A DNA stretch of 47,649 nt, taken from assembly GCA_910585535.1 (NCBI GenBank), contig CAJUFK010000013.1, positions 1 through 47,649 on the forward strand, given 5' to 3'. The DNA is from an uncultured Angelakisella sp. (lineage in GTDB: Bacteria > Bacillota > Clostridia > Oscillospirales > Ruminococcaceae). The position numbers and the translations under genes are program-made. Below, piece by piece: positions 32,052 to 41,580 of this stretch (its first letter is position 1; every line of letters begins with the position of its first letter). Under the pieces are notes generated by a model. That model did not search any database and was not told the DNA's origin. It saw only the letters and a list, made by a program, of their open reading frames with translations.

Positions 32052-33033
32052 GCAAAAGTCACATACCTGTAGACAATAATACGCCTTTGAGTATGCGCCT
32101 TATTTTGTTTCCTTTATGCTTGTTGGTATACCTGGACAGTATGTAGTGTTGGGGGAGAGTTTAATTTTGAAGTTATTGTCAAAAAACTTTTAGGGACTTA
32201 TCATAAAAACCAACCCATCAATGCCCCAATAAGAACAAAGGCTTTTTGAAACCAATCCCAAAAAACTCTTTTACAGCATCTAAATTCATAACGATCCATT
32301 CTCTGGATTTATGTGCTTCCAAGGTTTCCGGCAACTCTTTTTTAATCCTGTCAGCTTCCCAATCAACCCCGGCATTATAACGAGACTCGTTGCGGAAAAA
32401 CATGTCCGAACGGTTTTTGCTTTTGTTTTATGATTTTTCCGTATTGTTTAACCTATATGATGAGCTGCAATCTACAATGGTAACATTATAAATAATTGTA
32501 CTTAGAGAATCAAACAATACCCATCTTTTTACCTGCCCTTTTCCCTACATATTTTATATTTCAGGGGCGGCCCCATATTAATCATCGGTTTTTGAATTAG
32601 GATTAATTAACTTTATATTATCAGCTAAAACAAGGCAGCAAACATTTCCGTTTATACTCAATATTATTATAGCGCAATTTCTTCCGGATGGACAACTTTT
32701 CCCCGAATTTTTTGGCCGGTCGCCTTTCCATCAGCCGCCGAAAGCTGTGTGTCCAGTTGCGGAATTTCCTTCGCAGATCTTCGCTACCAGAGCACTCCGT
32801 TATTCAACCGCTTGTATAGAGACAGATCCCTCATCTATGAAATAGTATTATTGTCTTTTTTAAGGAAATGGATTATTGAGCCGGTACGAACAGATTCTGT
32901 CCGAAAACACTGTTTGCAAGTTCTTTATGGAATTCTGTCGATCCAAAGGCTAAGGGAAGGATTTCTGCACATAGACACTCAGATGTCTGCTGTTATCAAG
33001 GCTCAACAAACAATAGAAAAGCCATTTTTCCGC
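32052..33033. other. About 1 kb AT-rich interval without a convincing gene
   Basis: Composition shifts sharply to AT-rich here. Short open frames exist. One on the reverse strand (32218-32403, 61 codons, containing RYNAGVDWEADRIKKELPET) looks protein-like but has no ribosome site. One on the forward strand (32749-33051) overlaps vsr antisense. They may be remnants of broken genes. It separates the polymerase cassette from the defence operon and may mark the seam between two acquisitions. I did not find a copy of the tRNA-Pro 3' end here. Confidence 0.6.
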
Positions 33034-33468
33034 TTATCGAGGGTCATATAATCTGTTTTTCAAGGTTTCACCCAATCGGGTCAAAGTTTCAGAACGTTCT
33101 GCTTTTTTCAATTGGCACTCCCACACATCAATTATGTACCATCCCTGATCTGTAAGTGACCGATGATTGAGCAAATCACGTTGGATGTTTCGTTCTATTT
33201 TTTCTTTCCAGAACGCCGCATTATTCTTTGGCCACACAAAATAACGACAACCTTTGTGGCCATGCCAAAAGCAACCATTTATGAAAATAACGGTTTTGTA
33301 TTTGGGCAATACAATATCCGGTTTTCCCGGCAGTCTGCTATCATTTTTCCGATACCGAAAACCCTGAGCAAACAGATATTTTCTCACTAATTCTTCTGGC
33401 TTGGTGTTTTTACTGCGAATCCGGGACATGTTGTAGCTTCGTTGTTCCGGCGTATGTACATCGGCCAC
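33034..33468 (-). CDS. vsr: Very short patch repair endonuclease
   Basis: 144 residues, the usual length. Vsr nicks DNA at T:G mismatches left when 5-methylcytosine deaminates. Motifs: TPEQRSYNMSRIRSKNTKPE at the N-terminus, GKPDIVLPKYKTVIFINGCF with the metal-binding Asp, and FWHGHKGCRYFVWPKNN with the catalytic His residues. The GTG at 33468 has GGGAGGTGG upstream. It lies 14 bp after the cytosine methyltransferase gene, whose product creates the lesion it repairs. Last gene of the leftward defence operon. Confidence 0.96.
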   Translation of the reverse strand: MADVHTPEQRSYNMSRIRSKNTKPEELVRKYLFAQGFRYRKNDSRLPGKPDIVLPKYKTVIFINGCFWHGHKGCRYFVWPKNNAAFWKEKIERNIQRDLLNHRSLTDQGWYIIDVWECQLKKAERSETLTRLGETLKNRLYDPR

Positions 33469-33482
33469 AACAATCCACCTCC

Positions 33483-34742
33483 CTAATTATCATATCTGTC
33501 AAGTAAAGCCAAGGCAACATGATACGCCAAGCACACTGGTACTGCGTTCCCAATTTGTTTAAAGGCCGATGTTCGTGATGGAACACCTCTCTTGGATTCA
33601 AAATAATAATTATCCGGGAAAGTTTGTATTCTGGCCGCCTCACGAGGCGTTATTGAACGATTTTGCTCAATATCCGGATGGATAAAATAGTGTCCATCCC
33701 GTGCAATATGAGCAACTATCGTTTGTGCATACGGCAGATTTCCGGCGACAACTTTAAAGCGATCCAGAAAAGATATAGTATTTTGATGTGTCTGAAGATT
33801 CGCTGGTAAATCTATATATGACACCCTGGTACCGGTTCTGTTCCATGTATCGACAACAATCCGATAAATATTCAAATCCTGGTCAATGTGTGGTCTTGCC
33901 TGATGGAATGTAACTGGTTCCCCGTCATACTCCTTGATTCCTGATTCATACAGATATTGACCGTTGTAGTGCACTGTAGGGACAGGCTCAATTATTCCAC
34001 CGCCGGCAGGTATAGCGGGCAAATCCCCGAACACCTCGCTTACAGAATTATTATTTGGCACAACTGGAATGTCAGGGTAAAAATCTTCATGATCTCCCCT
34101 CATACCAATTAGAATAATTCTTTTTCGATTTTGGAGAACTCCATAATCAGAAGCATTAAGTGGCCGAAATTCAGTAGAATATCCGCACTCACGGAACAGT
34201 GTCCTCATATTGTCAAAATGAAGTGTCTCATCTTCATCTTTGGCAGACAGCAGCCCCAAAACATTTTCGAACACAAAATATGCAGGCCTATACCTTCTCA
34301 AAAATTCAGCATAGTGTCTGTAGAGATAATTGCGCTGATCGCCCACCATTCTTGTTTCAGATCGGGCGCGGCCAGCAAGAGAATACGCTTGACACGGAGG
34401 ACCGCCAATAATCAAATCCAGCGGCTCTTCGCCAACTAATGTGTCAACTTCTTCAAAAATAGCTGGGAGTGTTTCTGTAGAAATTTCATAATTCAGTACC
34501 GAATCCAAAACTTCCTGCGGAATATGCTCATAAAACTGATTCCGGGTAATTTCCCGATTAAGGTACTGATTATAGATATTCAGCTGATGATGCTCGCGTA
34601 GCCAATGGTATGCCATACGTGTTTTTAAGGTATAACATGCAGCAACATCCATCTCCACATGAGCTACTGCGTTATATCCTGCCCTGATGAAGCCTTCCGA
34701 TAATCCTCCCGCTCCTGCAAACAGATCCAAAAATCTGGGCAT
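33483..34742 (-). CDS. DNA (cytosine-5) methyltransferase
   Basis: 419 residues. The motifs of 5mC methyltransferases appear in order: I RFLDLFAGAGGLSEGFIRAG, IV GGPPCQAYSLAGR with catalytic C117, VI FVFENVLGLLS, VIII QNRKRIILIGMR, IX SITPREAARIQTFPDNY, X QIGNAVPVCLAYHV. The variable target-recognition region lies before motif IX; the recognition sequence cannot be read off. I choose the ATG at 34742 with GGGGTGA seven bases upstream; a GTG nine bases earlier is possible. In DISARM class 2 this role is called drmMII and protects host DNA. No classical restriction enzyme gene is adjacent; the partners here are DrmA/DrmB-like. Confidence 0.95.
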   Translation of the reverse strand: MPRFLDLFAGAGGLSEGFIRAGYNAVAHVEMDVAACYTLKTRMAYHWLREHHQLNIYNQYLNREITRNQFYEHIPQEVLDSVLNYEISTETLPAIFEEVDTLVGEEPLDLIIGGPPCQAYSLAGRARSETRMVGDQRNYLYRHYAEFLRRYRPAYFVFENVLGLLSAKDEDETLHFDNMRTLFRECGYSTEFRPLNASDYGVLQNRKRIILIGMRGDHEDFYPDIPVVPNNNSVSEVFGDLPAIPAGGGIIEPVPTVHYNGQYLYESGIKEYDGEPVTFHQARPHIDQDLNIYRIVVDTWNRTGTRVSYIDLPANLQTHQNTISFLDRFKVVAGNLPYAQTIVAHIARDGHYFIHPDIEQNRSITPREAARIQTFPDNYYFESKRGVPSRTSAFKQIGNAVPVCLAYHVALALLDRYDN

Positions 34743-34789
34743 ATATATCACCCCGTCCTACTCACATTTATTGTGACGTGTGATACAAA

Positions 34790-36523
34790 TTATGTACCAA
34801 CTTGTGTAAACCCGGACAAAATCATATTTTGACGTTCTTGTTCAGCTTTGCAATCATAAAGGACATAAAGCATTGCACAGGCACGGGAAACCGCCACATA
34901 ATTCAGCAACCGTGTATCCTCATCAGAAAAGTGGTCAACATCAATTATAATTACGATTTTTGACTCCAACCCTTTGAAGCCGGAAATTGTAGAAAATCTT
35001 ACATCATTCTTTTTCGCCCTCCACAACGGGCCATCTGTTTTCAGTGTACCAAGGTCCTTCTCCAAGCCTTTGATCCCAAGTCCATTTTGGGGATTTGCCA
35101 ATGTGTACCGGGAAAGAATTATAAAATCACTGCCAATGGCACCACTATTTTTAACTTTCCGGACAATAGCATTTATCTTTTTCCGTTCATCCTCCTTTCC
35201 ATCATAACTTTCATACTCGACCTGGGGGCCGGAAACTGCAGATTTTCCCTGATTGGGGATATTGGTTATCAGAATATTGGCGTTGGCAATCTGTTTAGTG
35301 TTTCTGCAGTTCATATGGATTTTCCAACTCATTACGGATACTTCTTTATGAAGCTTTTTTATCGTTGTGTCTAGCTGAGTATAAGAATTAAAGATGTTTT
35401 GGTTTGGATCATAATAAATCGCCCAAGTTCCATCACTCAATCCACCCTGCACAATTCTGTTAACGCATCCCAGATAGGTATCAGTAAGCAAATCCTGACC
35501 CTCGTCAATAATTACCAAGTCATATAGCGGAACGCCCTCCGTTCCCATAAATGTTGCAGGCAATTCTTTTTCGTAAAAATCCCGGCTCAGATTTTGGGAC
35601 CACTTAATACCACATGTATGCATCATAAATGCATGGAGGGTAACCGCTTCGACACAAACGTTGTCCTTTTCAAACTGATATTGCACATACTGGGCGATAT
35701 TGTGATTGAAGCAGAGGTACAGCACACTTTTTCCTTCCCAATATGCCCTGCGGGCTTGTTCCATTGCAATTAATGTTTTGCCTGCACCTGCAACACCGGA
35801 AACCATGACCCGTGGATTTTCAAAAAGAGATTCCAGTACGTCGTATTGCTCTGCGGTCAACGCACATAATTCCTTCATTGTGCGTTCTACTGTGTCTTTC
35901 ATTGAGGGAACAAAATGAAAATCACCACGAAGCAGATTGGCAAGTTTGTCAATATCATCATCAGTCAATCGACCGCCTTCAAAACCATGTTTATCAAGAC
36001 AGGTCCGTCTCCAATAACCAAACGCCTGATGGGCAAGGTTATCCAAGGTCCAGGATTGCTTTACATCGACCAATATTTCTGGAATAACATCAATACCAAT
36101 ACCGGTTACCTCAAAACGGCAGTCCGGCATAGCAACCGCACATGCATACTGACAACGTACTAATGGATGGCAGCTTCCCAAACGACGAATCATATACTGT
36201 CTTAATGACTGCATATTGCCCTGTACTTGTTGGAATGGACCTTCATTCTTATGAGAGATTTCACCGTAGCGGTTTGTAAACTCCCACACACCATTCCTTC
36301 GGGATACCTGTCCCCCTTTTACTTCAAGGCACAGTACGCCTTCATTACACAAAATTACAAAATCAATCTCGCCGAAAATATTATTGGTATGTTCTGCGAT
36401 GCCCAATGAATGCAGCACGATATATTTTTTACTTGTTCTATAATCCCGAAATTCGGTAAACAGCCGTTTTTCAGCAGAGCTCCTGATTTCTGGCGCCAGA
36501 ATATTTGGAATCAGCTGAACCAT
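34790..36523 (-). CDS. NERD nuclease-related domain fused to an SF1-type helicase
   Basis: 577 residues. The N-terminus (about 15-135) is a NERD domain with the nuclease-like pattern GEIDFVILCNEGVLCLEVKG (Asp, Glu and Lys of a PD-(D/E)xK core). Then comes an ATPase: Walker A VAGAGKTLIAMEQ (about 245), Walker B DLVIIDEGQDLL, and a C-terminal helicase lobe with FSTISGFKGLESKIVIIIDV and NYVAVSRACAMLYVLYD. NERD-helicase fusions occur in plasmid and defence contexts. AGGAGGT precedes the ATG. It is 12 bp after the DrmB-like gene and 47 bp before the methyltransferase, inside the operon. It may supply the DNA-cutting step, an inference from the nuclease-like residues. Confidence 0.88.
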   Translation of the reverse strand: MVQLIPNILAPEIRSSAEKRLFTEFRDYRTSKKYIVLHSLGIAEHTNNIFGEIDFVILCNEGVLCLEVKGGQVSRRNGVWEFTNRYGEISHKNEGPFQQVQGNMQSLRQYMIRRLGSCHPLVRCQYACAVAMPDCRFEVTGIGIDVIPEILVDVKQSWTLDNLAHQAFGYWRRTCLDKHGFEGGRLTDDDIDKLANLLRGDFHFVPSMKDTVERTMKELCALTAEQYDVLESLFENPRVMVSGVAGAGKTLIAMEQARRAYWEGKSVLYLCFNHNIAQYVQYQFEKDNVCVEAVTLHAFMMHTCGIKWSQNLSRDFYEKELPATFMGTEGVPLYDLVIIDEGQDLLTDTYLGCVNRIVQGGLSDGTWAIYYDPNQNIFNSYTQLDTTIKKLHKEVSVMSWKIHMNCRNTKQIANANILITNIPNQGKSAVSGPQVEYESYDGKEDERKKINAIVRKVKNSGAIGSDFIILSRYTLANPQNGLGIKGLEKDLGTLKTDGPLWRAKKNDVRFSTISGFKGLESKIVIIIDVDHFSDEDTRLLNYVAVSRACAMLYVLYDCKAEQERQNMILSGFTQVGT

Positions 36524-36535
36524 ATTTACCTCCTG

Positions 36536-38374
36536 TTATTCCAGCAAGGCTCCAAAGAAGCCTCGTTTCCTGTCTTTTATAGTGCCGACCACAGCGACCC
36601 GGTCCAATAAACAATTGCGCATTTCACAACTGGTTTCTGGCAAGAGCGAACAAGCGTGGCAAGCCGCATAATTCAGGGAGTCATATCCCTGTGCGTGAGA
36701 TTCAATGCAAATAGGGTCGGAAGAACACCAAGATGCTTCCTGGAGCATATTTCTGAAAATTATTTCAAAAGATTTTGAATGTCCCTTTCGTACCAATCCG
36801 CCCAAACTTCCATCGGAGTCAGAGGAAGAGGTGTACAGCAAAATACCAGCCATTTTCACATCAGACTCCGGATAAGTACTGTAGATCCGTTCCTTGATGG
36901 ATGCACCGGAATAACCGCACTCCAGTGACAACTGACGGATCAGCAGATGAGAAAGTGTATGTAACAGTACATACCGGGGTGAGAAATTATCACAGCCAAC
37001 ATTGCTGTGTTCCAATCGCGTCCTCATAGGCTGATATTCCTCTTCAAATGCGTTTTCCCATTCTGACAAAGCATCTTCCCTTATTTTGATAAACAAGCCT
37101 TCACCCAGCATCTCAATGGCAGGAAGCCAGTTTAACTCCACATCGCTGAGTGGGACACAATCTCCAGAAAGATGATAGCCATTGAATCTGTCATCATCCG
37201 CATTTGGCTGTTCTGGCGTGATTCGGCGAAATCCATACAATGCAAGCACCTCGCGCAGTCGTTTTGCCAGAACAATGTCCTCAATGTAATCTTCCAGAAA
37301 TTCTGGTACGGACTCCCGGACAATTCTGAATTGTACATCATCAGGTTCATTGTAATCACCCATACAAAAAACACGATATTCATCTTCCAGCAAGTTCTGT
37401 TTGGTATACTCGCCCCCATCACCGCCATTATAACGCTTTTGGACCTCACTTATCAATTCGTCAATTGTACAAGTTTGCGTTTCCAATAATGGCTGGAATA
37501 CAGCTTGTATAACCATTTTTAATGTATCGTTCTTGGGATTGCTGGCAAGGATCGGCTCAATTCGCTCCCAGTTTACTGCAATCTCCTGTTGAACCTTACT
37601 GCTCCAAGGAGGGATTGTCAACGCACTTGCCGTCATGGAGAAATAGACATTGGAAGCTCCGCGTTGAAGGGTCCGTAGTTGAGCTGTACAGGGAACTGGA
37701 TCATTATACTCTCTTTTTCTGCCCAGCCAAGGACGCTTTCCATGGCAAGAGTATCCCCGGAGTGCATCTTTGGCCATGCTGCCAGCCATTGTGCGACTCT
37801 TTCCACAAGCTGTACACTTGATCACGATGCTGTCCAAACCGCCGGTTTCATCAGAGAAACTGATACGAAGAGCACCTTTGTGCTTCTCTGGTGGACACTC
37901 GCTGAAATTTCCGTAATGAACCCACCACTCATATGGAAAGTCTTCCAAATGGCCATTGGTACATGCCACAATAAAACGGGAGGGAACGATATTTCTCTTG
38001 GGATGACCGTTGGAACAGCTTCTGTCTGTCACGTCACCAAATCCCCAATATGGCATTAACCGACCACACTCGGGGCAAAAGTGATAATACGGGAAACGAA
38101 AAGCCGGAACATCAGGCGTCATCTCATCATCCTGAGAATTTGAGACATAAGGCTCTTTGAAATGCGATACTTTCAGCAGTTTTTCCAAATTTGGTTCATG
38201 AAGAACCGGACTGCTGTCCTTCCAATAATTGGCACCCGCCATAATAACAGAATAATCTGGCATATCCACAATAGAACCACTGCCAAATGTGGTGATAAGC
38301 TGCGTTTTGCGTAATCTGCCAACCACTTTCTTAGGCTTGGTCTGGCCTCCGTTTGAACCGAAGTGTATTGCCAT
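36536..38374 (-). CDS. drmB: DrmB-like DUF1998 protein of a DISARM-type system
   Basis: 612 residues. DrmB forms the core DISARM complex with the DrmA helicase. Seen: the N-terminal RKTQLITTFGSGSIVDMPDY, a zinc site FCPECGRLMPYW with a later CSNGHPKR, IVACTNGHLEDFPYEWWVHY, a further Cys pair IKCTACGKSRTM, and the DUF1998 region near the C-terminus with LLHTLSHLLIRQLSLECGYS, GILLYTSSSDSDGSLGGLVR and CHACSLLPETSCEMRNCLLD. The length matches the family. GGGAGG is nine bases before the ATG. It starts 2 bp after the DrmA-like stop, so the pair is tightly coupled. The symbol is used in the sense of family membership. Confidence 0.85.
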   Translation of the reverse strand: MAIHFGSNGGQTKPKKVVGRLRKTQLITTFGSGSIVDMPDYSVIMAGANYWKDSSPVLHEPNLEKLLKVSHFKEPYVSNSQDDEMTPDVPAFRFPYYHFCPECGRLMPYWGFGDVTDRSCSNGHPKRNIVPSRFIVACTNGHLEDFPYEWWVHYGNFSECPPEKHKGALRISFSDETGGLDSIVIKCTACGKSRTMAGSMAKDALRGYSCHGKRPWLGRKREYNDPVPCTAQLRTLQRGASNVYFSMTASALTIPPWSSKVQQEIAVNWERIEPILASNPKNDTLKMVIQAVFQPLLETQTCTIDELISEVQKRYNGGDGGEYTKQNLLEDEYRVFCMGDYNEPDDVQFRIVRESVPEFLEDYIEDIVLAKRLREVLALYGFRRITPEQPNADDDRFNGYHLSGDCVPLSDVELNWLPAIEMLGEGLFIKIREDALSEWENAFEEEYQPMRTRLEHSNVGCDNFSPRYVLLHTLSHLLIRQLSLECGYSGASIKERIYSTYPESDVKMAGILLYTSSSDSDGSLGGLVRKGHSKSFEIIFRNMLQEASWCSSDPICIESHAQGYDSLNYAACHACSLLPETSCEMRNCLLDRVAVVGTIKDRKRGFFGALLE

Positions 38375-38376
38375 AA

Positions 38377-41300
38377 TTACAGTCCTCCCAGCAAATAAAT
38401 ACCGGACTGACCATCTACATTCCGCATACTGTTCATGGTTCGGAATCTGTCATTTTCGGTATCACTTTTTAGCAATTTCTTCTCATTCTTTCTGCTTTTA
38501 TATACAAGGGAACCGATTGCCGCAATATCCCACCCATCTTGGATATCTTTAAGTTCATCCATAACCGCCGACAACTCGTCGGGATCAACCTTTTTTACAT
38601 AGTCAATAATGATTCTCTCAACTTTTTGAATTTCCGGATTATCAGAGCGATAATTTATTGCCTGACTGTTTTCCCTGAGGTTCTCGATCAAGTAACGACA
38701 CAAGGAAACATAGAGTGCATGCAGACCACGATCTCTTGCGCGATCAGAGAAGGGGGTAAGGCTCGTTGCTTCCACATACCGATACAGCGCAGAATGATAC
38801 TTCAGGAACTGCTCATAATGAGAGCGGTCACGGGAACGCGATGCATTGTACACAGCAATAACCAAGCCAGGATTATTACGGCCCACACGGCTGGTTGCCT
38901 GAATGTATTCTGCGTTGGTTTTCGGTTGACCTGCAACAACCATTGCGCCCAAACGGCCTACATCAACACCCACAGAAATCATATTGGATGCCAGCAGATA
39001 ATCAAACACATCCGCATGGTTGTCCTGAGTATAGCTGCGTTTCAGTTTCACCTGAATAATTTCTGTGATTTCGGAATTACTCATACGGCTTGTGAGTTCC
39101 TCCGTATATGTATATCCCTTTGATGTGTCCACTCCGGGATATATAGAAACAAATTTTGTTTTCGCAAGATAGTCGAGACGACTTTGAACGTCATCAAGGA
39201 TCTGTGTGCTGGCGCCCCCCAATTCACGTAAGCTGTTAAAGTAGCCAGTAATGGTCCAAAAATTATCTACAACTGCATCAGGATACCCCAATGTTGCCAG
39301 ATAGCGTGTTGCAAACAGCATTGCCGCATTAACTCTGATCAGAGTGGTGGTTGCGGTAGTTCCAATACCCATCACTCCAAAGTACTGACGAGCGGGACTC
39401 TCTTTCGGTGTGGATTGCACTGCAAAAAAAGAATCCTTCGCAGAAAGCCCCTGCGGTGGAAACTGTGTGTGGCTTCGACCGTACAGGGCCATAATTTGAT
39501 TTTCTGCGTTTCGAATCGTAGCGGTAGAGGCAATCACCTTTGCGCAAATACCATCCCGCTCACAAAGCATTGATATCGCCGCCTCATAGATACCCATCAT
39601 AGTACCCAGTGGGCCGGAAATCAAATGCAATTCATCCTGGATAATTAATTCCGGAGGTTTTTTATTGTTAGTGATGCCAAACAGCACTGCTGGCTTATCG
39701 TTAAGCGGAATTTGTGCAAACTTATCTACAGTCGCAATAATAAAAGTAGGAACATGCTGATAAATAGCGTCGTCAATAATATGAATTGGGAGGCCATTGG
39801 GAGCAGTGTGGAAGCAGCAGCGCTCATTGGGACATTTGATCGTCATTCGGCTTTGGACAAGGTCAACATCATAGTGCTGTGCATACAACTTTGCTCCACA
39901 CCACGGACAAACTTTGATTTGAACCGGATTCGATTTCTCGTCAACCCCACCCTCTTTTTGCTTGTTAATACTGGTTCTGGCCTCTTTTAAGTGGTTAGGT
40001 GTAAGATTTCCGCCAACCCACAGACCAATAGAAATCTCCTTTCCACCCATATTATACTTTTTACGCAGTAATTCGCATGCAAATATCAAAATGCTGGCAC
40101 GTTCAAACTGCTGTAGAGTCAGAAGACGAAGAGTATACCGCATAATGACAGTAACACCATCTGCGTTTGCATCCCGGAGTCTGCGCAAAAAGATTGCAAA
40201 TGCAGTGATTCCTAAATACGCTTCTGTTTTACCACCACCGGTAGGAAACCAAAGAAGATCCACCACCTGTCGATCCGGAATTTCTTGTCCGGGGTGACCC
40301 TTTGGTTCAATAAAGGAAGTCAATTCATGCAGGATAAAAGCCAACTGGAAGGGGAACCAGCAAACCTTAGCAGGATCAAAAGGTCTTTCGTTTTTCAGCA
40401 ACGTCTGTCTTCTTTGGAGCAGCATTGCTTCATTTGCAAGCTGGAAAGCACGGAAAGCCTTTCCATCTCCGGCAGCGCTTTCTTTCAGCAGCTTAATTGC
40501 ATAATTGATTCTGTTACATGCATTTTGGCATTTTTGAATATTGCCCTTAGCCACATCCTGCAAACTGCTTTTAATCCCAGACAGGAAATCGTCCTGGCCC
40601 TTGATCCACTTCTGATATTTGGTCATAAATGCACTTAATTCACAAACAACATCATCAACAGATGCAGTAGACAAAAACTGCATAGATAATACATTTCCGC
40701 ATACTACTTCAGCAGCTTTCATTTGGCGAAGATTGAATGTTGGAAAAAATGCAGATTCCACCCATTCAGGCTCTGCATTCTCCATATCCCACATCACAGA
40801 GCATCCATGTCCCTGTGCATAGCAATATACATCAGAATACAGCATGTCCAGTTCCAGAAGTTCCGGATCGGTAGTCAGATACGTCTGACGATTTACACTG
40901 GTGAAAACAGTAGTCCCGTTACCGCTGGTTACTCTGATAACAGGCTGGAATGCGCAACATTTGGAGGTGGAACCCATATCATTTTCGGACTGATTTTCAT
41001 TGACCAGCACAATTGTAATCACGCGCTCACCTGAATCCATAATAGCGTGTGTGTACACTTGCAATTGAAGTCCACAGGGCAAATCGGTATGCTCCACCCG
41101 TTCTTCTGTGAACTTAATTTTTTCAGAATAGGAATATTCGTTACGCCTCCATATTTCCTTAGGACTCTTTTCAAGGTGTTCCCACTTTGAAATGTCAACC
41201 CCGCGATCCCCTGCATCCTCAAACGGGATTGGCTCATAGAAAGCATAGCTGCCGGAAATACAGATCGTATCAACTCCTGCTTTCAAAGTAATTGTAATAC

Positions 41301-41556
41301 CCATAGAAGAAGGGTTGTTCTGATTACTCAGGGAAATCGATGCATCATAGGTTTCGATTTCATTTTCCAGCAATGGATTTCGTGCAAGATCCAATGCTTC
41401 AACAGTGTCCTTTTGAGGATACAGTTTTCCCATAATGTAATACTGAACCGGAAGCTCAGCGAGACATTCATCTTTCGTAACAGGTCCAATAAAATCCTGT
41501 TCCAAAATGTGGGATACAACCTCCCTAGCCTCATAAAATTTAGAATAGTCAGCCAT
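38377..41556 (-). CDS. drmA: DrmA-like SF2 helicase of a DISARM-type system
   Basis: 1059 residues. The N-terminus resembles the DrmA start (LEQDFIGPVTKDECLAELPV then YYIMGKLYP). Helicase motifs follow: Walker A LWFPTGGGKTEAYLGITAFA, a four-Cys zinc site (VCPWCGAKLY with CPNERC), DELHLISGPLGTMMGIYEA as motif II, STATIRNAENQI as motif III, and TSRVGRNNPGLVIAVYNASR as motif VI. In DISARM, DrmA binds and unwinds incoming DNA. The ATG at 41556 has GGAGGT seven bases upstream; the TTG six bases earlier is less well placed. It is preceded by the UvrD-like gene (24 bp gap) and abuts drmB. Confidence 0.87.
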   Translation of the reverse strand: MADYSKFYEAREVVSHILEQDFIGPVTKDECLAELPVQYYIMGKLYPQKDTVEALDLARNPLLENEIETYDASISLSNQNNPSSMGITITLKAGVDTICISGSYAFYEPIPFEDAGDRGVDISKWEHLEKSPKEIWRRNEYSYSEKIKFTEERVEHTDLPCGLQLQVYTHAIMDSGERVITIVLVNENQSENDMGSTSKCCAFQPVIRVTSGNGTTVFTSVNRQTYLTTDPELLELDMLYSDVYCYAQGHGCSVMWDMENAEPEWVESAFFPTFNLRQMKAAEVVCGNVLSMQFLSTASVDDVVCELSAFMTKYQKWIKGQDDFLSGIKSSLQDVAKGNIQKCQNACNRINYAIKLLKESAAGDGKAFRAFQLANEAMLLQRRQTLLKNERPFDPAKVCWFPFQLAFILHELTSFIEPKGHPGQEIPDRQVVDLLWFPTGGGKTEAYLGITAFAIFLRRLRDANADGVTVIMRYTLRLLTLQQFERASILIFACELLRKKYNMGGKEISIGLWVGGNLTPNHLKEARTSINKQKEGGVDEKSNPVQIKVCPWCGAKLYAQHYDVDLVQSRMTIKCPNERCCFHTAPNGLPIHIIDDAIYQHVPTFIIATVDKFAQIPLNDKPAVLFGITNNKKPPELIIQDELHLISGPLGTMMGIYEAAISMLCERDGICAKVIASTATIRNAENQIMALYGRSHTQFPPQGLSAKDSFFAVQSTPKESPARQYFGVMGIGTTATTTLIRVNAAMLFATRYLATLGYPDAVVDNFWTITGYFNSLRELGGASTQILDDVQSRLDYLAKTKFVSIYPGVDTSKGYTYTEELTSRMSNSEITEIIQVKLKRSYTQDNHADVFDYLLASNMISVGVDVGRLGAMVVAGQPKTNAEYIQATSRVGRNNPGLVIAVYNASRSRDRSHYEQFLKYHSALYRYVEATSLTPFSDRARDRGLHALYVSLCRYLIENLRENSQAINYRSDNPEIQKVERIIIDYVKKVDPDELSAVMDELKDIQDGWDIAAIGSLVYKSRKNEKKLLKSDTENDRFRTMNSMRNVDGQSGIYLLGGL

Positions 41557-41580
41557 AGGCAAACCTCCAATTTTGCATGA

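Noticed and set aside
32749..33051. 100-codon forward frame at the right end of the AT-rich interval
   Set aside because: No ribosome site or homology, and it overlaps the end of vsr antisense; kept only as a possible gene remnant.
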